A program made the position numbers and the translations under genes. 64,000 bases of DNA from Maridesulfovibrio sp. (lineage in GTDB: Bacteria; Desulfobacterota; Desulfovibrionia; Desulfovibrionales; Desulfovibrionaceae): assembly GCF_963677005.1 (NCBI RefSeq), contig NZ_OY781616.1, positions 2,290,766 through 2,354,765 of the forward strand, read 5' to 3'. This document shows positions 9,249 through 19,067 of this stretch, piece after piece. The notes under the pieces are model-generated. The model ran no database searches and was not told the origin of the DNA. It worked only from the letters and a program-made list of their open reading frames with translations. Each line of letters begins with the position of its first letter. Within the stretch, counting starts at the first letter, position 1.

Positions 9249-9564
9249 TTTAAACCCTCAAAAAACAAATTTTGCAATGCAAAACAAAGAGCATGACAAA
9301 AAACGACAATGTATTTTACATCGACACAGACACATAAACAAACAAAGATGAACAGTTCCGCTCGCAGCCTTATTTCATTCAAGAACAGCTGAAACACGGG
9401 AAGAACCTCCATTCAGGGCTTCAGATCTTGCAAGCCATGATTTTACCCTCCTCCAATCAATTCTGTATTATTTGATTGTTTTTCTGTTAAAAACACCAGT
9501 CCAATCCTGTTTATGGGATAATTGCAGTTGAAAAGTATCTGAAAAATAAGTAACATCCGGCAAC

Positions 9565-9594
9565 TTGAACTATGCAGTACCCGAACTGATAATT
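9565..9594 (+). promoter_or_regulatory. Candidate sigma-70 promoter of hldD
   Basis: TTGAAC (9565-9570) and GATAAT (9589-9594) with an 18-base spacer, about 30 bases before the ATG; a Shine-Dalgarno AGGAGA follows. Confidence 0.45.
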
Positions 9595-9626
9595 ATATCT
9601 GCCTAAAAAAGCAGGAGATTTTATAT

Positions 9627-10604
9627 ATGTATATAGTTACTGGCGGAGCCGGTTTCATCGGCAGTGCCATGGTCTGGAAATTGAACCAGATGGGCATCGA
9701 CAATATTCTCATTGTCGACAATCTGGCATCGACTGAAAAATGGAAAAATCTGGTCAACCTGCGCTACGAGGACTACGTCCACAGGAACCAGTTCTATAAA
9801 CTGATTCTCGAAGGCGATGACCCTTTTGAAACGGATGCCGTTATACATATGGGCGCATGTTCCTCCACCACGGAACTTGATGCCGATTTCCTGATGGAAA
9901 ACAACTATCGCTACACGCAGATGCTCTGCCGTTTCTGCCTCAACCATGACGTCAGATTTATAAACGCATCCAGCGCCGCCACCTACGGTGACGGCAAGTT
10001 CGGGTTCAACGATGATCATGACGGGATTGACCAGCTAAAGCCCATGAACATGTACGGGTATTCCAAACAGCTTTTCGACCTCTGGGCAAAACGGGGCGGT
10101 GTTCTGGACAGACTCGTCAGCCTCAAATTCTTCAATGTCTTCGGCCCCAACGAATATCACAAAGGCGACATGAAAAGCGTCATCTGCAAAGCGCACAAAC
10201 AGATCGGCGAAACCGGGGAAATGAAACTTTTCAAGTCCTACAAACCGGAATACCCCCACGGCGGACAGAGACGCGATTTTGTCTACGTAAAGGACTGCGT
10301 GGACGTAATGTGGTGGTTCCTTGAAAATCCCGACAAGAACGGAATCTTCAACATCGGCACAGGACAGGCCCGGGAATGGAACGAACTGGCCCGTGCGGTT
10401 TTCGCGGCCATGGGCGTGGAACCGGACATCAGCTACATCGAGATGCCGGAATCTATCAGGGACAAATACCAGTATTTCACTCAGGCGAACATGAACAAGC
10501 TGGTGGCTGCAGGTTACGACAAACCGTTCACACCGCTTGAAGATGCGGCAAAGGACTACGTGCAGAACTATCTGGCCAAGGAAGACCCCTACCTCAAAAG
10601 CTAG
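9627..10604 (+). CDS. hldD: HldD, ADP-L-glycero-D-manno-heptose 6-epimerase
   Basis: HldD converts ADP-D-glycero-beta-D-manno-heptose to the L-glycero form, the last step of heptose precursor synthesis for the LPS inner core. The 325-residue protein is an extended SDR: NAD(P)-binding VTGGAGFIGS at residues 4-13, catalytic region with SSAATYGDG and the YGYSK active-site tyrosine-lysine near 140-144, and the family phrases KFFNVFGPNEYHKGDM and YPHGGQRRDFVYVKD. Length matches the family. AGGAGA eight bases before the ATG supports the start. It lies 45 bases before lptD on the same strand, linking LPS synthesis and assembly. Confidence 0.94.
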   Translation: MYIVTGGAGFIGSAMVWKLNQMGIDNILIVDNLASTEKWKNLVNLRYEDYVHRNQFYKLILEGDDPFETDAVIHMGACSSTTELDADFLMENNYRYTQMLCRFCLNHDVRFINASSAATYGDGKFGFNDDHDGIDQLKPMNMYGYSKQLFDLWAKRGGVLDRLVSLKFFNVFGPNEYHKGDMKSVICKAHKQIGETGEMKLFKSYKPEYPHGGQRRDFVYVKDCVDVMWWFLENPDKNGIFNIGTGQAREWNELARAVFAAMGVEPDISYIEMPESIRDKYQYFTQANMNKLVAAGYDKPFTPLEDAAKDYVQNYLAKEDPYLKS

Positions 10605-10649
10605 GCGGCTCCGATCAAACCGAATTCAAATTTTCAAAGGCGGGTTGTT

Positions 10650-12965
10650 TTGAAATCCAGATTTGTCATATACGCGATCCTTCTGCTCCTGCTGTTGCCC
10701 TGCCCGGTGCTGGCGCAGCAACAGATTGATGTGCCCACGACCAATGGAAAGGGAGAGGCACGCAAGGGAGAGGAGTGGAAATTTTCCGCGGACAAGCTGG
10801 TTGTGGAAAACGACAGCGAATACATGCAGGCGCGGGGGAACGTCACCCTTCGCAGCGGCGAGAACTACATTAAAGCCGATTTCGCGCGCTTCTACCGGGC
10901 CACCAACTGGATTTACCTGCGCGGCAATGTGAAAGCCCAGATCAAAGGGGACTTCTACGACGCTCAGGAAGCGGAATTCGACCTCAACAACATGGTCGGC
11001 TGGCTCAAGAAGGGCCGTGTGTTCGTTGCCAAACCGCACGTCTTCTTTGAAAGCGAATTCATAGAGAAACATAACGGAGCCACATACAGCTTCAAGGACG
11101 CCAAGGTCACCACCTGCAGCGGAGACAACCCGCTCTGGTCATTCGAGTCCGGCGAAGGCGACATTACCATCAACGGTTATGCCCGTCTCTGGCATTCCAA
11201 GTTCAACGTCAAGGGCGTGCCGGTCATGTACACACCGTACATGGAACTCCCGGTTGCCCGTGAACGGCAGTCCGGCATTCTGACCCCGGAAGTCGGAACA
11301 ACCGACAGACTCGGCGGTCAGGTGAACATCCCCTATTACTGGGCCATAAACGATGAAATGGATGTCACCTTCTTCGGCGAATATCTCACCAAACGGGGCT
11401 TCAGACCGGGCATTGACTTTCGCCACGCAGAAGACGCCAACTCCAAGGGACAGTGGCGCGCCGACTGGCTCTATGACAGCAAGGCATATGACAACACAGC
11501 CGATGCCGACAACGCATTTCAGGGAGACGGACTGATACGCCCGAACCACAACAGGTGGTGGGTCCGTTCAAAATACACAGGGTATCTCGGCAATCCCGAC
11601 TGGCAGACAATTTTCGACATGGACCTGGTTTCCGACCAGGACTACCTGCGCGAATACCGTACCGGCATAAACGGCTACGAACAGACCCGCGAAGCATTCC
11701 TCTCCAAATTCGGACGCGACATAGCAACCGTTGACGCAACAACAAGGACAAGTACCGCCCTGGTCGCCAGAAGCTGGGAAAATTACTCCATTTCCGGCAT
11801 GGCCCAGTACAACGAGAACCTGCTCTACAGAAACGATAACAACCCGGCCAGCAAGGACCCGACCCTGCAGAAACTTCCGCAGCTCAATGCCTATGCGTTC
11901 AAAAGCAGTGTTTTCGGCACTCCGCTGGAATGGCAGGGAGAATTTCAGGGCAACTACTTCTGGCGTGAATACGGAACCACCGGCGGACGCTTCGACATAC
12001 GCCCGGAACTGTCCATGCCGATTAAGGCTGCGGGAATAACCTTTATTCCCCGTGCGGGATTCAGGGCCACATCCTACCTTGTGGACTCCTTTCAGAACGC
12101 CAGCGAGGATGTAAGCAGAGACACTACCCAGGCCCGTTTTCTGGCCGATGCAGGCGTAAGTGCCGTAACGGATTTTTACAGGGTCTTCGAACTCGGTTCC
12201 GCACCTGCGGTAACAAGGGAAAACGTGGGCAAAAGCAGCTGGACCAGAATGAAACACAACTTCATCCCCCGGCTCGAATATTCCTGGATACAGGATGATT
12301 CAAGTTCGCAGTCCAAACTGCCCTACTTCGATTCACGAGACCGCATCTCGGAACAGAACGACATCGTTTTCTCGCTGACCAACGTGTTCGACCGCAACAA
12401 GGGAACCGTAATCATGGGCAAGGACGGCACGCCCGTTCTGGACAGCAGCTATCTTGAATTCCTGAACATACGCCTCGAACAGGGCTACGACATAGACGAA
12501 GCCGGCCGAACTTCGGAACTGAGTGAATACGAACGCAGGCCGTTCTCGGATTTGATGGGCGAAGTCATACTCACCCCTTATGACTACGTATCGCTTTCGT
12601 CCCGCACCTGGGTTTCCCCCTATCTAGGCGATATTACCGAGCACGAAAACATTTTCAAATTGTTCCACGATTCATACGGCGAAATCAAATTCGGCTACGA
12701 CTACCTGCGCAAGATTGACGAGTACAAACGCCAGCAGGACAGTGACATGCAGATCATGGAATACGGCCTCAAAGCCAAACTGCCGCTTGGACTTGAAATC
12801 GGCGGTCGGTACAGAAACGACCTGAACGCGGACAAAGACCTCGAGAAAACCGTTTCTCTGGGTTGGAACCATCAGTGCTTCTTCCTTGAATTCGTGGGCT
12901 CCAAAACAACGGTCGATGAACGTTACAGCGTCAACTTCAACCTGATCAGCATGGGACTGTTCTAG
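10650..12965 (+). CDS. lptD: LptD, LPS-assembly outer-membrane protein
   Basis: LptD is the outer-membrane barrel that, with LptE, inserts LPS into the outer leaflet. The 771 residues begin with a Sec signal peptide (leucine-rich core, cut near VLAQQ), followed by an OstA/LptA-like beta-jellyroll (about 45-140; DKLVVENDSEYMQARGNVTL) and a C-terminal barrel domain with alternating aromatic strands. GVPVMYTPYMELPVARERQSG is a typical phrase at the domain junction. A TTG is the most likely start, since it directly precedes the signal peptide. I see few cysteines, so the disulfide pattern of E. coli LptD is not conserved. Downstream is a G/C-rich hairpin. Confidence 0.92.
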   Translation: MKSRFVIYAILLLLLLPCPVLAQQQIDVPTTNGKGEARKGEEWKFSADKLVVENDSEYMQARGNVTLRSGENYIKADFARFYRATNWIYLRGNVKAQIKGDFYDAQEAEFDLNNMVGWLKKGRVFVAKPHVFFESEFIEKHNGATYSFKDAKVTTCSGDNPLWSFESGEGDITINGYARLWHSKFNVKGVPVMYTPYMELPVARERQSGILTPEVGTTDRLGGQVNIPYYWAINDEMDVTFFGEYLTKRGFRPGIDFRHAEDANSKGQWRADWLYDSKAYDNTADADNAFQGDGLIRPNHNRWWVRSKYTGYLGNPDWQTIFDMDLVSDQDYLREYRTGINGYEQTREAFLSKFGRDIATVDATTRTSTALVARSWENYSISGMAQYNENLLYRNDNNPASKDPTLQKLPQLNAYAFKSSVFGTPLEWQGEFQGNYFWREYGTTGGRFDIRPELSMPIKAAGITFIPRAGFRATSYLVDSFQNASEDVSRDTTQARFLADAGVSAVTDFYRVFELGSAPAVTRENVGKSSWTRMKHNFIPRLEYSWIQDDSSSQSKLPYFDSRDRISEQNDIVFSLTNVFDRNKGTVIMGKDGTPVLDSSYLEFLNIRLEQGYDIDEAGRTSELSEYERRPFSDLMGEVILTPYDYVSLSSRTWVSPYLGDITEHENIFKLFHDSYGEIKFGYDYLRKIDEYKRQQDSDMQIMEYGLKAKLPLGLEIGGRYRNDLNADKDLEKTVSLGWNHQCFFLEFVGSKTTVDERYSVNFNLISMGLF

Positions 12966-12996
12966 TCCCTCCGAATAGAAAAAAATCTATTTCCAG

Positions 12997-13025
12997 GGCC
13001 CCCGTCTGCACGGTAGACGGGGGCC
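12997..13025 (+). terminator. Hairpin after lptD
   Basis: An 11-base perfect stem (12997-13007 with 13015-13025) with a seven-base loop. The following bases are not T-rich, so termination efficiency is uncertain. Confidence 0.6.
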
Positions 13026-13119
13026 TTGCCATGTTGTACCTTGAATTCTCGACGACAAATATTCTGCCGGACAATATTCCCCGGCAGCAGCCGATAAACG
13101 ACATATCAACTCGTAAAAA

Positions 13120-15024
13120 ATGAATAATCGCAAGATACAGGTCCTGCCCCCGGCCCTGCGCAATCAGATTGCAGCCGGAGAGGTGGTGGAACGTCCTTCG
13201 AGCGTAGTCAAGGAACTGGTGGAAAACTCCATTGATGCCGGAAGCACTCAGGTGGACGTCATCATCGAACGCGGGGGTCAGGGACTCATAACCGTGCAGG
13301 ACAACGGCACCGGCATAGAAGCGGATGAACTGAGCCTAGCGGTAACCCGCCATGCCACAAGCAAGATTACCAGCGTGGAGGACCTTTCCGCCATATCCAG
13401 CTTCGGTTTCCGAGGCGAAGCGCTGCCCAGCATTGCTTCGGTGTCCAGATTCAAAATGTCCTCCCGCAGAAAAGGCAGCCCCGAGGGGAGCTTCATTCTG
13501 GTTGAAGGCGGACAGGTTCTTGATGAAGGCCCGGCTGCAATTCCGGGCGGCACATCCGTTGAAGTCCGTGACCTTTTTTTCAGCGTTCCGGCCAGGCTCA
13601 AATTTCTTAAGACCGAATCCACAGAGGCGCGCCGCTGCTACCAGTCCCTTTTCAGAATCAGCCTCGCCAATCTGGATACCGGATTCTCACTTGTATCCAA
13701 CGGCAAGGAACAATTCCGTCTACCGGCAGGTCAGAGTCTGCAGGAACGCCTTGCGGTATTCTGGCCTCGCAACATCTGCGAATCCATGCTCGATTTTTCC
13801 TATGACTCAGGAGAAATGAAAGTCAGCGGATGTGCCGGGATTCCAGGTCTGGCTCAGGCACGAGGGGACCGCATCGTAATGTATGTAAACGGCCGGGCCG
13901 TTCAGGACAAACTGCTCCTTAGCGCGATCAGAGGTGCTTACAAAGGCAGGCTCATTTCCCGGGAATATCCGCAGGCGGTGCTTTTCCTTACGGTCGACCC
14001 GCACATGGTGGACGTAAACGTCCACCCGGCCAAGATGGAAGTGCGCTTTCAGGAGGAAAGCAGGGTCTTCGGTGTGATCCGCAACGGGATAGCACAGGCG
14101 CTCTCCCGCTATGAACTGGGCATAGTGGAGGGGCCGCAAAGCACGGCATCCGGTCCCATTGTTCAGCCCGCCCGGATACGGGAAAAATCACCACGGCAGG
14201 AAATAAGTCCGCTGCCCGTTGAACCCGCTGCCAAATTTTCCAGCTGGACAGAATTCAAGAACACAGATTTCTCCGCAACGGAGGATAACGAGCCGAAAAA
14301 AACTTTTACTGCGGCCCACCTGCCGACAACGGATTTCACGGAACCGGTCAGTCCGGACCAAAAGCCGGATCAGGGAACGGTTCGGGAAGATTACCCGGAC
14401 TACCATGCCGAGGAACGCCCGGATTCACCTATACGTGAACATCGCGAGGCTTCGCACGGTCCGCTTATGGTCCCCGGCTCGGCCATCGAATATCTCGGAC
14501 AGGTTTCGAATACCTACCTTGTTCTCAAGCTCCCCAACGGCTCATTGGGATTGCTGGATCAGCACGCAGCCCACGAGCGGGTCATCTATGAAAACATGCG
14601 CAGCCTGCGTACACGCGGCGATTCACGGCTGCTGGCCATTCCCGTGGAACTGGCACTGCATCCGGGAGAAGCCCGCAGAGCGCAGGAAATGTGGGACGAC
14701 CTGCAGGCAGCAGGGTTCATAATGGAGCTTGAAGGCGGGCAGAACCTCTGCATGCGCGGAATTCCTCCGGGACTTGAAACCGGCGAGGCAAGAGAGTATC
14801 TAAGGGCCGCGCTGGACGGCCAGGCCCGGACTCTTGAAGATCTCTGGATCATGCTTTCATGCAAATCCGCAATAAAGGCCAATCAACCCCTTGCGGTAGA
14901 TGAAGCCCTTTCTCTTCTGGAGACATGGGTCAGATGCCCTCAGCGCGAATACTGCCCCCACGGCAGACCCATCCTGGTCAGCTGGTCGGCTCCGGAAATG
15001 GAAAAATTGTTCAAACGCAAGTAA
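13120..15024 (+). CDS. mutL: MutL, DNA mismatch repair protein with endonuclease motif
   Basis: MutL couples MutS mismatch recognition to strand removal. The 634-residue protein has the GHKL ATPase N-terminus (LRNQIAAGEVVERPSSVVKE, ENSIDAG, DNGTGI, TSKI, FGFRGEAL), a transducer domain with NGR and DVNVHPAKMEVRF, a proline-rich linker (about 345-445) and a C-terminal dimerisation domain. That domain carries DQHAAHERVIYE starting at residue 480, which fits the DQHAx2Ex4E metal-dependent nicking motif, plus SCKSAIKAN and CPHGRP. MutL proteins with these motifs cut DNA themselves and belong to methylation-independent repair. It is 27 bases before alr and probably co-transcribed. Confidence 0.95.
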   Translation: MNNRKIQVLPPALRNQIAAGEVVERPSSVVKELVENSIDAGSTQVDVIIERGGQGLITVQDNGTGIEADELSLAVTRHATSKITSVEDLSAISSFGFRGEALPSIASVSRFKMSSRRKGSPEGSFILVEGGQVLDEGPAAIPGGTSVEVRDLFFSVPARLKFLKTESTEARRCYQSLFRISLANLDTGFSLVSNGKEQFRLPAGQSLQERLAVFWPRNICESMLDFSYDSGEMKVSGCAGIPGLAQARGDRIVMYVNGRAVQDKLLLSAIRGAYKGRLISREYPQAVLFLTVDPHMVDVNVHPAKMEVRFQEESRVFGVIRNGIAQALSRYELGIVEGPQSTASGPIVQPARIREKSPRQEISPLPVEPAAKFSSWTEFKNTDFSATEDNEPKKTFTAAHLPTTDFTEPVSPDQKPDQGTVREDYPDYHAEERPDSPIREHREASHGPLMVPGSAIEYLGQVSNTYLVLKLPNGSLGLLDQHAAHERVIYENMRSLRTRGDSRLLAIPVELALHPGEARRAQEMWDDLQAAGFIMELEGGQNLCMRGIPPGLETGEAREYLRAALDGQARTLEDLWIMLSCKSAIKANQPLAVDEALSLLETWVRCPQREYCPHGRPILVSWSAPEMEKLFKRK

Positions 15025-15051
15025 TCTTTCAATATCGAACGGTAAATCATC

Positions 15052-16176
15052 ATGACTATCGAATACAACACACTTGAAGTGGAAATTGATCTGCAGGCTA
15101 TCCGCAACAACTACAGAATCCTTTGCGAAAAAGGATCAAATGTCTACGGTGTAATCAAGGCCGATGCATACGGACACGGACTGGTTGAGGTCTCCCGCGC
15201 CCTTGAAGCAGAAGGAGCAACCACCTTCGCGGTCGGCACCATCGGCGAAGGGATCACCCTGCGCAAAAGCGGCTGCGACAAGCGCATCATTTCCCTGCTC
15301 GGCCCTTTGAACGAAACGGACTGCACCAACGCCGCCATGTTTGAAATAATCCCTTTTATCGGCGAATTCGAGCAGTTGGAAATGCTGGCCGGAATTGCCG
15401 GGAAACATGACGGGAAAATCAAAATCTGCCTGAAATTCGAAACAGGAATGTCCAGACTCGGCTTCTCAACGGATGAGCTGGATAAACTGATCGGCTGGCT
15501 CAAGGAAAACCCGGCCATAGAACCGGTGCTGGCCAGCTCCCACCTTGCAACATCCGATGATCCGGCTTACGAAAACTACATGGATGGACAGTTTGCGAGA
15601 TTTTCGCACATACTCAAGACCCTGTCCGAATCCGGATATGATGTGGAAGCCTCGCTGGCCAACTCCGCAGGAATTCTCGTCCACGACAAGCTCCATTTTA
15701 CGGCCCAGAGGGGCGGCATTGCCCTGTACGGCGCCAACCCGCTGAAAGACACCAAATGGAGTTCGCTCGGAGACGGGCTTAAACCCGCCATGCAGGTCAG
15801 CACCAGAATTGCGGCCGTGCGTGAACTCAAGAAGGGACAGGCCATAAGCTACGGCTGCACCTATGTCGCCGAGCGGGACATGACCGTTGCCATTGTCTGC
15901 GCAGGCTACGCAGACGGATACAGCAGACATCTTTCCAACACAGGGGAAGTCTGCATAAACGGCAGACGCGCCCCCATACTCGGAAGGGTCTGCATGCAGT
16001 TGTGCATCGTGGACGTAACGGACATTCCCGATGTCCGCTTCGGAGGCAAGGCCTACCTGCTGGGAGGCGAAGGCGAAGGAACCATCAGCCCGGACGATCT
16101 GGCAGGCTGGTGGGGAACCATTACTTACGAAGCTTTCTGCCTGCTGGGAATGAACCCGCGGGTGTTCAAAAAGTAG
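15052..16176 (+). CDS. alr: Alanine racemase
   Basis: Alr makes D-alanine for peptidoglycan with pyridoxal phosphate. The 374 residues match the family length. The PLP lysine is K36 in YGVIKADAYGHG; the second catalytic base is Y267 in AISYGCTY. The barrel contains SRLGF and SLANSAG-like phrases (ASLANSAGILV), and the beta-domain has YADGY and GRVCMQL. The ATG at 15052 lies 27 bases after mutL on the same strand with a weak ribosome binding site, so translation may depend on coupling. Call is firm. Confidence 0.95.
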   Translation: MTIEYNTLEVEIDLQAIRNNYRILCEKGSNVYGVIKADAYGHGLVEVSRALEAEGATTFAVGTIGEGITLRKSGCDKRIISLLGPLNETDCTNAAMFEIIPFIGEFEQLEMLAGIAGKHDGKIKICLKFETGMSRLGFSTDELDKLIGWLKENPAIEPVLASSHLATSDDPAYENYMDGQFARFSHILKTLSESGYDVEASLANSAGILVHDKLHFTAQRGGIALYGANPLKDTKWSSLGDGLKPAMQVSTRIAAVRELKKGQAISYGCTYVAERDMTVAIVCAGYADGYSRHLSNTGEVCINGRRAPILGRVCMQLCIVDVTDIPDVRFGGKAYLLGGEGEGTISPDDLAGWWGTITYEAFCLLGMNPRVFKK

Positions 16177-16294
16177 ATAAGACTGTCCGGGGGAGGATGA
16201 TCGGGATAAGATCTGATCCTTTTTTTGACGTGTACGGAACGGCTCCGGAAATGCCGGGACCGTCCGGGGAAAAATATAACCGGGAGAGATTGAA

Positions 16295-16483
16295 ATGGCT
16301 TGGAAAGTTGCAGAGAGTCATCCGCTCAAGGATGTTGATCCAGCGGAACTCAGAGATAAATGGATGGAAGTAGCCATGGACATGGCTCTCATCCCCGAAA
16401 ACAACATCAGGGTTTACATCGAGGACGGCATAGTCCGCATCGAGGTCAGCGAAGAATTGTACGACTGCATGGCAGGTATCTGA
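16295..16483 (+). CDS. Small acidic protein of unknown function (62 aa)
   Basis: A 62-residue acidic, cytosolic protein with a good ribosome binding site (GGGAGAGA before the ATG) and its own perfect terminator, which supports it as a real gene. The sequence has a WKVAESHPL start, a WMEVAMDM helix and a VYIEDGIVRIEVS beta segment; no signal peptide, membrane helix or cysteine pair is visible beyond one cysteine near the end. It lies 118 bases after alr. I do not recognise the family. Confidence 0.65.
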   Translation: MAWKVAESHPLKDVDPAELRDKWMEVAMDMALIPENNIRVYIEDGIVRIEVSEELYDCMAGI

Positions 16484-16490
16484 TTCTTTC

Positions 16491-16519
16491 AAGGGCGTTT
16501 CCACTGCGGAAACGCCCTT
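16491..16519 (+). terminator. Rho-independent terminator after the 62-aa gene
   Basis: A 12-base perfect stem (AAGGGCGTTTCC at 16491-16502 with 16508-16519), five-base loop, ending in CCCTTT. It lies eight bases after the stop codon. Confidence 0.75.
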
Positions 16520-16554
16520 TGACATCGATCCTGATAAATCAGTAAAGGTTGCAA

Positions 16555-17706
16555 ATGAGCGGATCCATAAAGACAGCAGCACTGTTCCTGATGATTCTGG
16601 CAGTATTCGCCTTAGGATGTTCCGGAAATGGAGCTTCCGCGAAGCAGGAACTGAAGGTCGGAGTTGTGGCGGTCACCAGCGGGGAACTGTTCCGTAAGGG
16701 TAATTACGTTATGACTGCGGCCCGCTATATGACTGACAAAATCAACAATGCCGGCGGGATTGCCGCTGACGGAAAAACTTTTTCCGTAAAGCTTTACCCG
16801 GCTGACAGCGGGGCTGATGCGCAGACTGCGGCAAAAGCGGCAACCAGAATGATAGAACAGGAACATGTTTCAGCCATTGTAGGAGCCACCTCCAGCGATG
16901 TGGCCCTTGCCGTGGCTGATGTCTGCGAAACGCACAAAATACCTTTCATCACCCCTGTGGCAGGAACAACCAGGCTGACTTCCATGCCCTATTCATTCAG
17001 GGTCTGCTACACGAACAAAGCCCAGGGCAGGGCTCTGGCCAAATTTGTCCACAAATATCTTGAGTCCGGCTCGGTAGGTATTCTCTTTTCTTCCGGCAGC
17101 ACCTACAGCACGGAACTGACCGAATATTTCAAATCAAGCTACGAAAAGGACGGCGGTAAAGTCGTCGCGCATGAAAGTTATGCCGAGGGAGCGCGGGAGT
17201 ACGCCAGACAACTGCGCAGCATAATTAACTCGGGTGCAAAAATTCTTTTCCTGCCGGGGAACACCAAAAAGGTGCAGCTTCAGGCTGCACAGGCCCGCAA
17301 GTTAGGCTTCAAAGGCACGCTGCTTGGCGGCGATTCATGGGACCCGGTTGATCTGGACCGCAACAGAATTTTTGCAAACAGCTACTACACGGACCACTGG
17401 ACCAAAGGGTTGCCCATCGAAGGTAATTCGCAGTTCGAAAAAGATTTCAAGAAAAAGACCGGGGCAGACCCTACGGAACTTGAAGCCCTGACCTGCGACG
17501 CCTTCGGCAGCCTCTTTGAAGCTGTGAAAACGGCCGGTTCCATTAAGCCTGCAGCAATCCACCAGGCCATGGTGGATATGCCGCCCTTCCACGGAGTTAC
17601 CGGAAACATCGATTACAACAACAATGGCGACCCGGACAAGGAAGTCATCATTTCCACCATCAAAGATGGTCGCGCACAGGTTGAGTGCATAATCCCTGCA
17701 AAATAG
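16555..17706 (+). CDS. Branched-chain-amino-acid-type ABC substrate-binding lipoprotein
   Basis: A periplasmic binding protein of the LivJ/LivK (type I, receptor-family ligand-binding) fold, about 383 residues. It starts with a lipoprotein signal peptide whose lipobox is FALGC, so it should be anchored to the membrane. Typical phrases are VGVVAVTSG, DAQTAAKAATRMIEQEHVSAIVG, IPFITPVAGTT and GVTGNIDYNNNGDP. I choose the ATG at 16555, which has AAAGG at the right distance, over an in-frame TTG at 16549. No permease or ATPase genes adjoin it, so it either serves a transporter encoded elsewhere or works as a sensor. Own terminator downstream. Confidence 0.87.
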   Translation: MSGSIKTAALFLMILAVFALGCSGNGASAKQELKVGVVAVTSGELFRKGNYVMTAARYMTDKINNAGGIAADGKTFSVKLYPADSGADAQTAAKAATRMIEQEHVSAIVGATSSDVALAVADVCETHKIPFITPVAGTTRLTSMPYSFRVCYTNKAQGRALAKFVHKYLESGSVGILFSSGSTYSTELTEYFKSSYEKDGGKVVAHESYAEGAREYARQLRSIINSGAKILFLPGNTKKVQLQAAQARKLGFKGTLLGGDSWDPVDLDRNRIFANSYYTDHWTKGLPIEGNSQFEKDFKKKTGADPTELEALTCDAFGSLFEAVKTAGSIKPAAIHQAMVDMPPFHGVTGNIDYNNNGDPDKEVIISTIKDGRAQVECIIPAK

Positions 17707-17737
17707 TATCCGAAGGCCCTCCGGGACCTTAAAGACA

Positions 17738-17770
17738 AAACCGCCCACAGATGTCTCTGCGGGCGGTTTC
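17738..17770. terminator. Bidirectional terminator between the binding protein and mrpORP
   Basis: AAACCGCCC...GGGCGGTTT stem with inner CAGA/TCTG pairs and a small loop, T-rich on both exits, lying between two convergent genes. Confidence 0.75.
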
Positions 17771-17813
17771 GTCAATCGAGGCTATGTAAAGGTAGGTTTA
17801 CATATAGGCAATA

Positions 17814-19067
17814 TTAGTGATCGCAGGTATTTGATCCGGTCTGAAGAGTTCCGGCAAGGTAGCTGGCCACCACGGTTTCCGGAGCTTCGGCCGGAGAACC
17901 GACAACAACCTTGACCCCTTCGTCGGTGAACAGGGACTGTGCTCTGGAGCCCATACCGCCGGCGAGAACGAGGCTTACGCCGCGTTCAGCGATCCATTTG
18001 GGCAGAACACCGGGTTCGTGGGGCGGAGGAGTTTCCATGGTTGTGGCGACAATTCCCTTGGTGGCAACATCGACATCAACCAGTGCGAACTGTTCGCAGT
18101 GCCCGAAGTGCATGCAGAGTTTACCCGCAGCAACGGGAACAGCAATTCTGAGCATACCGTTTTTGCTTTCGAGATCATCAACTTTAGGCATATCATTATC
18201 CTCCTGAAGCGTATCCGTCAGGTTCAACATGGGTTTGATAATTTTGTTCAGGGCCTGGCCGGTGGGGCTTTCATGATCCACCCTGATGATGGGGTAGCCT
18301 TCATCCCCGGAACGGCCTACTTCCGGGTCAAGCGGGATGCGGCCGAGGAATTTCACGCCGGTTTCCTTTGCCAGTTCTTCACCGCCGCCGGTATTGAATA
18401 TATTGTGAACGCTTCCGCAGTCCGGGCAGACAAATCCGCTCATGTTTTCAATGAGTCCAAGCACCGGGTTGCCTACCTGCTTGCAGAAATTTACGGAGCG
18501 GCGCACATCGTCCACCGCAAGACCCTGCGGGGTGGTTACGATAACAGCCTGGGCGTCAGTGCCGAGGGTCTGCAGTGCAGACAGAGGTTCGTCACCGGTT
18601 CCCGGAGGGCAGTCTACAACCAGAAAATCGAGATCGTTCCAGGCAACATCCTGCACGAACTGTTTGATCAGCCCGATTTTAACGGGACCGCGCCAGATGA
18701 CCGGATCATCCTTGCTGGGCAGCATAAATCCGAGAGACATGACCCAGAGATTGCTGGACCAGGAAATGGGTTCGATAACTTCATGGCCGATATGCGGCTT
18801 TTCGTTTTCCAGACTGAGCAATCTGGGGACGCTTGGACCGTGTACGTCCACATCAAGCAGCCCTACCTGCTTGCCGGCAAGAGAAAGAGCCACCGCAATA
18901 TTGGTGGCAACAGTGCTTTTACCCACCCCGCCCTTACCGGAAATAACAACAATCTTGTGTTTTATTCTGGAAAGAGCCTTCTTCAGTTTCATGTCCTCAG
19001 GGCTGCAACCCTGCGAGGAACACCCGGAACCGGAAGCGGAGCAGCTTCCGCAAGCATGATCACTCAT
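17814..19067 (-). CDS. mrpORP: MrpORP: Mrp/NBP35 P-loop ATPase fused to an orange-protein (NifX-like) domain
   Basis: A 417-residue fusion. The N-terminus is cysteine-rich (CGSCSASGSGCSSQGC), as in Nbp35-type Fe-S carriers. Residues about 37-280 form the MinD/Mrp ATPase with ISGKGGVGKSTVATNIA, DVDVHGPSVP, DCPPGTGDEPL and the bridging CPDC. Residues about 300-415 form a dinitrogenase-cofactor (NifX/ORP) domain with CMHFGHCEQFALVDV. Such a fusion, MrpORP, is part of the orange-protein system of Desulfovibrio, where ORP carries a Mo-Cu-sulfide cluster and the complex has been linked to cell division. AGGAG precedes the ATG. It is the last gene after orp and the accessory gene, with a 210-base gap holding a small hairpin. 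Confidence 0.9.
   Translation of the reverse strand: MSDHACGSCSASGSGCSSQGCSPEDMKLKKALSRIKHKIVVISGKGGVGKSTVATNIAVALSLAGKQVGLLDVDVHGPSVPRLLSLENEKPHIGHEVIEPISWSSNLWVMSLGFMLPSKDDPVIWRGPVKIGLIKQFVQDVAWNDLDFLVVDCPPGTGDEPLSALQTLGTDAQAVIVTTPQGLAVDDVRRSVNFCKQVGNPVLGLIENMSGFVCPDCGSVHNIFNTGGGEELAKETGVKFLGRIPLDPEVGRSGDEGYPIIRVDHESPTGQALNKIIKPMLNLTDTLQEDNDMPKVDDLESKNGMLRIAVPVAAGKLCMHFGHCEQFALVDVDVATKGIVATTMETPPPHEPGVLPKWIAERGVSLVLAGGMGSRAQSLFTDEGVKVVVGSPAEAPETVVASYLAGTLQTGSNTCDH

Larger units (their letters stand above)
8651..9626. other. Long AT-rich intergenic region
   Basis: Nearly 1 kb between the divergent VWA-OmpA and hldD genes with no convincing open frame. It becomes strongly A-rich from about 9,050 to 9,350. 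It contains a candidate promoter at each end and a palindrome at 9233-9248. I see no tRNA-like or classical riboswitch pattern. An unannotated small RNA cannot be excluded by eye. Confidence 0.6.
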
